A stretch of 38,553 nt of DNA from a virus, in IMG/VR virus record IMGVR_UViG_3300043409_001397, positions 1 through 38,553 of that record; one strand, given 5' to 3'. The position numbers and the translations under genes were made by a program. This document shows positions 38,184 through 38,553 of the stretch, piece by piece. Numbering within the stretch: the stretch's first letter is position 1; the number at the start of each line of letters is the position of its first letter. The notes beneath the pieces were generated by a model. That model did not search any database and was not told the DNA's origin. It saw only the letters and a list, made by a program, of their open reading frames with translations.

Positions 38184-38539
38184 TTTTGTATTGATTTTAA
38201 ATATTTGATATTTTGTTCAATTTTTGTAATATCATTTTTAAAAGTTTCTATTTGTGCTTCTTTATAGTCTTTATCACTTAATTGCTTTAAATAAGCCTTT
38301 TCTTTAAGTTTTTCTAAATCAGGGTTGAATAAGTAATCATATTCAACATTCCATCCAAGTATAGGAATATAATAATATGAAATATAATAAATTTTATTTT
38401 TATCATCGACATATTCTACATTCTTCCATTTGTTAGTTATTTCACAATCTAATCTAACAAAATTTAAAGTATCTATATTTAATGTTTCTTGATTAAAATA
38501 ATAAATTATGTTAGGTATTTCAAAATCTCTATTAGTCAT
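38180..38539 (-). CDS. Hypothetical protein with C-terminal helix (119 aa)
   Basis: A Tyr/Asn-rich beta region (EIPNIIYYFNQETLNIDTLN ... VEYDYLFNP) is followed by Lys/Glu-rich helices. Like its downstream neighbour it has a strand-rich first half and a coiled-coil-like end, but the sequences do not look homologous. The ATG is 14 nt from the window edge, so its promoter cannot be seen. Confidence 0.72.
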   Translation of the reverse strand: MTNRDFEIPNIIYYFNQETLNIDTLNFVRLDCEITNKWKNVEYVDDKNKIYYISYYYIPILGWNVEYDYLFNPDLEKLKEKAYLKQLSDKDYKEAQIETFKNDITKIEQNIKYLKSIQK

Positions 38540-38553
38540 CGTATAAATTATTT

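Noticed and set aside
1-38553. tRNA genes or long non-coding RNA
   Set aside because: Coding is almost continuous; the largest gaps (31750-31894 and 6270-6365) hold a promoter/terminator and a hairpin and show no cloverleaf.

Overview
This window is a stretch of a large, AT-rich (very low G+C by eye) double-stranded DNA phage genome whose host is most likely a member of the Bacteroidetes. The phage assignment rests on a T4-superfamily-like replication set (family B DNA polymerase, a probable sliding clamp, clamp-loader ATPase, DnaB/gp41-type helicase), class Ia ribonucleotide reductase, thymidylate synthase, a MazG-like nucleotide pyrophosphohydrolase, two orphan DNA methyltransferases and dozens of tightly packed small ORFs. 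The host assignment is inference. The best promoters match the Bacteroidetes pattern TTTG-N20-TAnnTTTG, and gene starts carry A/T-rich leaders instead of Shine-Dalgarno sequences. Every supported gene is on the minus strand, so the window is transcribed from high to low coordinates. No structural (capsid/tail) gene, tRNA, CRISPR array or insertion sequence was seen.

Layout in transcription order. (1) 38.5-31.9 kb: two small genes, replicative helicase, a 60-aa gene, nrdB interrupted by a LAGLIDADG intein, then nrdA, closed by an intrinsic terminator at about 31.85 kb. (2) A promoter at about 31.79 kb starts a run of small genes (31.7-29.1 kb) that includes a tandem family of related 75-82-aa proteins, a membrane protein and a coiled-coil protein. 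A protein made of NUMOD1-like repeats (28.4-29.1 kb) and the MazG-like enzyme (26.7-27.4 kb) follow. (3) 26.4-24.6 kb: a probable internal promoter and a spanin-like pair of overlapping membrane/secreted proteins. (4) 24.3-20.8 kb: two related amino-methyltransferases flanking small genes and a membrane protein with a basic tail. (5) 20.8-12.1 kb: replication cluster of polymerase, a 151-aa gene, clamp, a 98-aa gene, groES, a 67-aa gene, groEL, five small genes, clamp loader. (6) 12.1-8.9 kb: mostly unknown genes, with a DUF551-like protein at the end. (7) 8.9-4.5 kb: two GT4-type glycosyltransferases, a long intergenic RNA hairpin, a zinc-ribbon protein and thymidylate synthase. (8) A terminator/promoter pair at about 3.6 kb separates a last unit of small genes and a GT-A-type glycosyltransferase.

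Together the genes describe DNA replication with its own nucleotide supply (RNR, ThyA, MazG), plus protein folding (a GroES/GroEL pair of the phage's own), DNA methylation and sugar transfer. The most notable items are the NrdB intein, which splits the iron-ligand/tyrosyl-radical region and ends in Gly-Gln rather than His-Asn, and the complete chaperonin pair embedded between clamp and clamp-loader genes. Others are the repeated terminator-promoter punctuation, a 20-bp intergenic stem whose only imperfect pairs are G-U in the transcribed strand, a u-spanin-like gene overlapping a coiled-coil membrane protein gene, and the tandem paralog array. Functions come from reading motifs by eye; no database search was possible.
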